From positions 1,550,001 to 1,614,000 of the forward strand of contig OZ242373.1 in assembly GCA_965209065.1 (NCBI GenBank): 64,000 nucleotides of DNA, given 5' to 3'. The notes below the pieces were generated by a model. That model ran no database searches. It saw only the letters and a list, made by a program, of their open reading frames with translations, and was not told where the DNA came from. Each line of letters opens with the position of its first letter. Position 1 is the first letter of the stretch. Below, piece after piece: positions 61,327 through 64,000 of the stretch. The position numbers and the translations under genes were made by a program. The DNA is from CBDBUR01 sp965209065 (lineage in GTDB: Bacteria > Pseudomonadota > Alphaproteobacteria > JAPOUT01 > G958296285).

Positions 61327-62361
61327 TTATAAACCAAAAGCTTCGCGATAGGAAATAGATTGGTGTAAGCTCTTTGCTTCCCAAACCCCTCTGCCAATCG
61401 CGCGCGTTAAGCAATCAGCGAGCAAGCCGCCTATCTTCGTCAATGAAATATGCCGCATGGATTCTTCTATCACTTTTTTGCCTGTCGCAACAACAAAAAC
61501 ACTATCTCCGTCAAATAAAGTATGCGCCGGGCGACACGCCCGCGCTATGCCATCTTGCGCCATAATCGCTAGACGCTTCGCTTCGCCCGAAGTGATAATC
61601 GCGTTTGTTGCGCAAATCGCGATGACCGTGTTTGTTCCCACGCGCGGGTGGGCTTTGCTCTCGGCGAATATATCAAGCTCTTTTTTTGTCCTTTCTGCCG
61701 AACCCATTTCCCCGCCCATCTCTTCATCAAGCTCCAAAGCCGAAGCCCACAACTTGCCAGTGCGCGGGTCAATCACGCTGCCAAAAGAATTAACCGCAAC
61801 CAAAGCGCCAACCTCAAAGCCCTCTTCCGTTATATAAGAAGCCGAGCCCAAACCTCCCTTGATAGAACCCGCGACCGCTCCATAGCCCGCGCCAAAATTG
61901 CCGAGCGGAAAAGAATCCTTGCTCGCACCCTCACAAGCCTTTTGCGCAAGCGCATAATAAGGCGCGGGTTCGCTACGCTTGCCCCAATCTTTGTTGCCGC
62001 TATTATTCAGGTCAAACAAAATTGCACCGCAGACAATCGGCGCGCTCGGCACATTCTCTAATCCCGCAAAACGAAATCCCCGCGCGCGCACACCAAGCCA
62101 ATCAACCATTCCCGCGCCGCTCGCCAAACCATAAACCGAACCGCCCGATAAAAATAACCCATCTATCCTCTCAATGATATTTTCAGACTCCAAAACATCA
62201 TGACCAATAACACCCGGCGCACCGCCACTCACATGACAGGCAGCCGTAGAACCTTCGTCAGGCAAAATAACGCTCACTCCCGAACGCAAATGCGCATCAA
62301 AAACTGAGCCGCAACTCAAACCCGATACATCGGTGATAAGATTCTTCGCGCCTACGCCCAT
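61327..62361 (-). CDS. S58/P1 family (DmpA-like) peptidase
   Basis: 344-residue N-terminal-nucleophile hydrolase related to DmpA aminopeptidase and beta-peptidyl aminopeptidases. These precursors self-cleave before a Ser/Thr; here the candidate site is Asn244-Thr245 in VGTNTVIAICATNA. Other family parts are LSGGSVYGLASGAGMVDWL and GNFGAGYGAVAGSIKGGLG. No signal peptide, so cytosolic. AGGAGGAGG lies 13 bases before the ATG, a long spacing. It is divergent from ggt with a 22-base gap; both may act on small peptides. Confidence 0.9.
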   Translation of the reverse strand: MGVGAKNLITDVSGLSCGSVFDAHLRSGVSVILPDEGSTAACHVSGGAPGVIGHDVLESENIIERIDGLFLSGGSVYGLASGAGMVDWLGVRARGFRFAGLENVPSAPIVCGAILFDLNNSGNKDWGKRSEPAPYYALAQKACEGASKDSFPLGNFGAGYGAVAGSIKGGLGSASYITEEGFEVGALVAVNSFGSVIDPRTGKLWASALELDEEMGGEMGSAERTKKELDIFAESKAHPRVGTNTVIAICATNAIITSGEAKRLAIMAQDGIARACRPAHTLFDGDSVFVVATGKKVIEESMRHISLTKIGGLLADCLTRAIGRGVWEAKSLHQSISYREAFGL

Positions 62362-62383
62362 TCTATTGTGTTATCCTCCTCCT

Positions 62384-64000
62384 ATGGTGAAACTGATGAA
62401 ACAAAAAGTAATTAACTCTAACATAAAAAGCAGCGCGCCTTATAAAAAATGGCGCGATAAAAAATGGCTTGCCGCTATCTTGGGGAGCGCGCTGCTTTTC
62501 GCTTGCGCCGATAAACCTCAAGCGGTTGTGAGCTCCGCCCACCCGCTCGCCACGCAAGCCGGCATTGAGATAATCAAAAAAGGCGGCAATGCCATCGACG
62601 CCGCTATCGCCACGCACCTCGTGCTAAGCCTTGTAGAGCCGCAATCTTCGGGTCTTGGTGGCGGCGGGTTTCTGCTCTCTTACAACAAAAAGAAAAACGC
62701 CATCACAAGTTGGGACGGCAGAGAAACTGCTCCGCGCGGCACAAAAGAAAACGTCTTTATGGATTCAGGTAAGCCGCAAAATTTTATATCTGCTGTTGTC
62801 GGCGGGCAATCGGTTGGCGTGCCGTCCGTGCTCGCGATGTTCGCACGTGCTCACAAACAAGAAGGCGCGCTTGCGTGGCACACGCTTTTTCAGCCGGCAA
62901 TAAAACTCGCCCAGCAAGGGTTTCCCATTAGTCCGCGCCTTGCTTGGTGGTTGCAACGCGATGGCTTCCTTAAAAAAACCCACGCACGAAATCTATTCTT
63001 TGATGAAAATGGAAAACCGCGCAAGGAAGGAGACATTGTTAAAGTTCCCGCTTTCGCTCAAACCTTGAAAATAATCGCCCAAAAAGGAATCCAACCCTTT
63101 TATCAAGGTGCTATCGCTGATGATATTGTTAAAGCTGTGGGGGGTAAAAATAATTTTTCTAAAAAAGATTTGACACTTTATCAACCTAAAATAAGAAAAA
63201 ATCTTTGTGGAACTTATCGCCAATATAAAATTTGCGCGATGCCACCACCTTCATCAGGTGCGCTAACACTATTACAGATGCTAACAATGTTGGAATCCTT
63301 TCCTCTTTCTCAATTAAAACCAAACAGCCTTGAAGCACGCCATCTCATCGCCGAAGCAAGCCGACTAGCTTATGCCGACCGCGCACGCTACATCGCTGAC
63401 CCCGACTTCTTTGCTGTGCCACGAGAAAAACTTTTAAGTAAAAGGTATCTTAAAAAACGCGCCCAAAAAATAAAACGCAATAAAGCACTGAAAAAAATAA
63501 CAGCAGGACGCCTGATGAACCCTCTGCCGCCCTCGCAGGACGAAAAACCCTTTCCCTCGACAACCCATTTGAGCGTCGTCGATAGGCAAGGGAATGGCGT
63601 CGCTCTAACCGCTTCTATCGAAGGACCTTTTGGTAGCCATATTTTTGTCAAAGAACGCGGGTTCTTTCTAAACAATGAACTAACCGATTTCTCCTTCCGC
63701 CCCGAGCGCAACGGACAAAAAATAGCCAATCGCGCGCAAGCCGGCAAACGACCCCTATCATCTATGACACCAACCCTCATCTTTACGCCAGAAGGAGAAC
63801 TCTTTGCGGTGCTCGGCTCGCCGGGGGGCAGGCGCATCATCGCTTATGTCGCACTCACAACTATCGCGCTCATCGACTGGCAGATGACTATGCAAGAAGC
63901 CATCAACCTGCCACACCATACCGCATTAGGACTCGCTAATCGTAGCGGCGATGTCATAGAGCTTGAGCCAGAGCTAAAGCATTTGAAAACTCCGCTAGAA
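62384..64000 (+). CDS. ggt: Gamma-glutamyltransferase, lipoprotein form, cut by window end
   Basis: Cleaves glutathione and transfers the gamma-glutamyl group; made as a precursor that self-cleaves. 539 codons are present and the frame is open at the right edge. The N-terminus has a lipoprotein signal (WLAAILGSALLFAC, lipobox LLFAC, Cys41), so it would be envelope-anchored. The catalytic nucleophile is Thr393 in STTHLSVVD; other marks are GGNAIDAAIATHLVLS, GGGGFLL, SSMTPTLIF and GSPGG. The ATG at 62384 has no SD; ATG 62396 is possible. A TATCCT ends 6 bases before it, compatible with a leaderless start. Confidence 0.93.
   Translation, partial: MVKLMKQKVINSNIKSSAPYKKWRDKKWLAAILGSALLFACADKPQAVVSSAHPLATQAGIEIIKKGGNAIDAAIATHLVLSLVEPQSSGLGGGGFLLSYNKKKNAITSWDGRETAPRGTKENVFMDSGKPQNFISAVVGGQSVGVPSVLAMFARAHKQEGALAWHTLFQPAIKLAQQGFPISPRLAWWLQRDGFLKKTHARNLFFDENGKPRKEGDIVKVPAFAQTLKIIAQKGIQPFYQGAIADDIVKAVGGKNNFSKKDLTLYQPKIRKNLCGTYRQYKICAMPPPSSGALTLLQMLTMLESFPLSQLKPNSLEARHLIAEASRLAYADRARYIADPDFFAVPREKLLSKRYLKKRAQKIKRNKALKKITAGRLMNPLPPSQDEKPFPSTTHLSVVDRQGNGVALTASIEGPFGSHIFVKERGFFLNNELTDFSFRPERNGQKIANRAQAGKRPLSSMTPTLIFTPEGELFAVLGSPGGRRIIAYVALTTIALIDWQMTMQEAINLPHHTALGLANRSGDVIELEPELKHLKTPLE

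Overview
The window is a gene-dense stretch of an alphaproteobacterial chromosome of moderate GC content. The assignment rests on gene order and regulator types: lpoA-like/rsmI/yraN/gshB, mutS/glnD/murJ/trpS/usp/nfu, a Mur-type fur next to miaB/phoH/ybeY/corC/lnt, an XRE regulator before metK, irr divergent from fabA-fabB, and ubiE-ubiB-coaBC-dut with mutM-rpsT beside dnaA. Coding density is very high: many neighbours overlap by 1-8 bases (ATGA, TAATG) and only one gap exceeds 300 bases. I cannot name a genus. No prophage, insertion sequence or CRISPR array was seen.

Layout. 1-11.8 kb: dnaK/grpE (minus), rdgB-hemW, an lpoA-like lipoprotein, rsmI-yraN-gshB-comM, and maeB. 11.8-29.8 kb: a long plus-strand run of mutS, glnD, murJ, trpS, a universal stress protein, an Nfu scaffold, tsaB, fur, miaB, phoH, ybeY, corC, lnt, xre, metK and trmB. 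29.9-37.9 kb: nusA-infB-rbfA-truB-rpsO-pnp, without the rimP and ylxR genes usually found there. 37.9-46.4 kb: fabA-fabB against irr, then minus-strand ubiE-ubiB-coaBC-dut-rrf2-cysK-moeB. 46.5-55.5 kb: mutM, rpsT, a 623-base repeat-filled gap, a rhodanese gene, then dnaA-dnaN-recF-gyrB. 55.5-64 kb is accessory: a diiron (ferritin-like) protein divergent from an MMPL/RND exporter, a HAD-like protein behind a putative ADP-ribosyltransferase, tRNA-Arg(ACG), an S58/P1-family peptidase and a lipoprotein gamma-glutamyltransferase cut by the window edge.

Most interesting signals. (1) Short tandem duplications (9-24 bases) are scattered through the window, in frame inside poorly conserved parts of genes. 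At five gene tails (dnaA, recF, fabB, rrf2, the MMPL gene) the repeated unit carries the stop codon. (2) The gap upstream of dnaA holds about eleven degenerate 24-base purine-rich repeats with DnaA-box-like cores, three GANTC sites and an AT-rich tract; it is a candidate replication-control region. (3) The putative ADP-ribosyltransferase lies directly 3' of the tRNA gene and in line with the HAD gene. (4) The diiron/exporter pair shares a 153-base regulatory region with an 8-base inverted repeat. (5) The xre-metK leader carries four alternating CAACC/GGTTG segments. (6) Several genes (rdgB, nfu, irr, rpsT, ggt, the ART gene) have a -10-like box 5-8 bases before their start codon and seem to be leaderless.

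All calls come from reading the sequence and general knowledge of the families; no database search was run.
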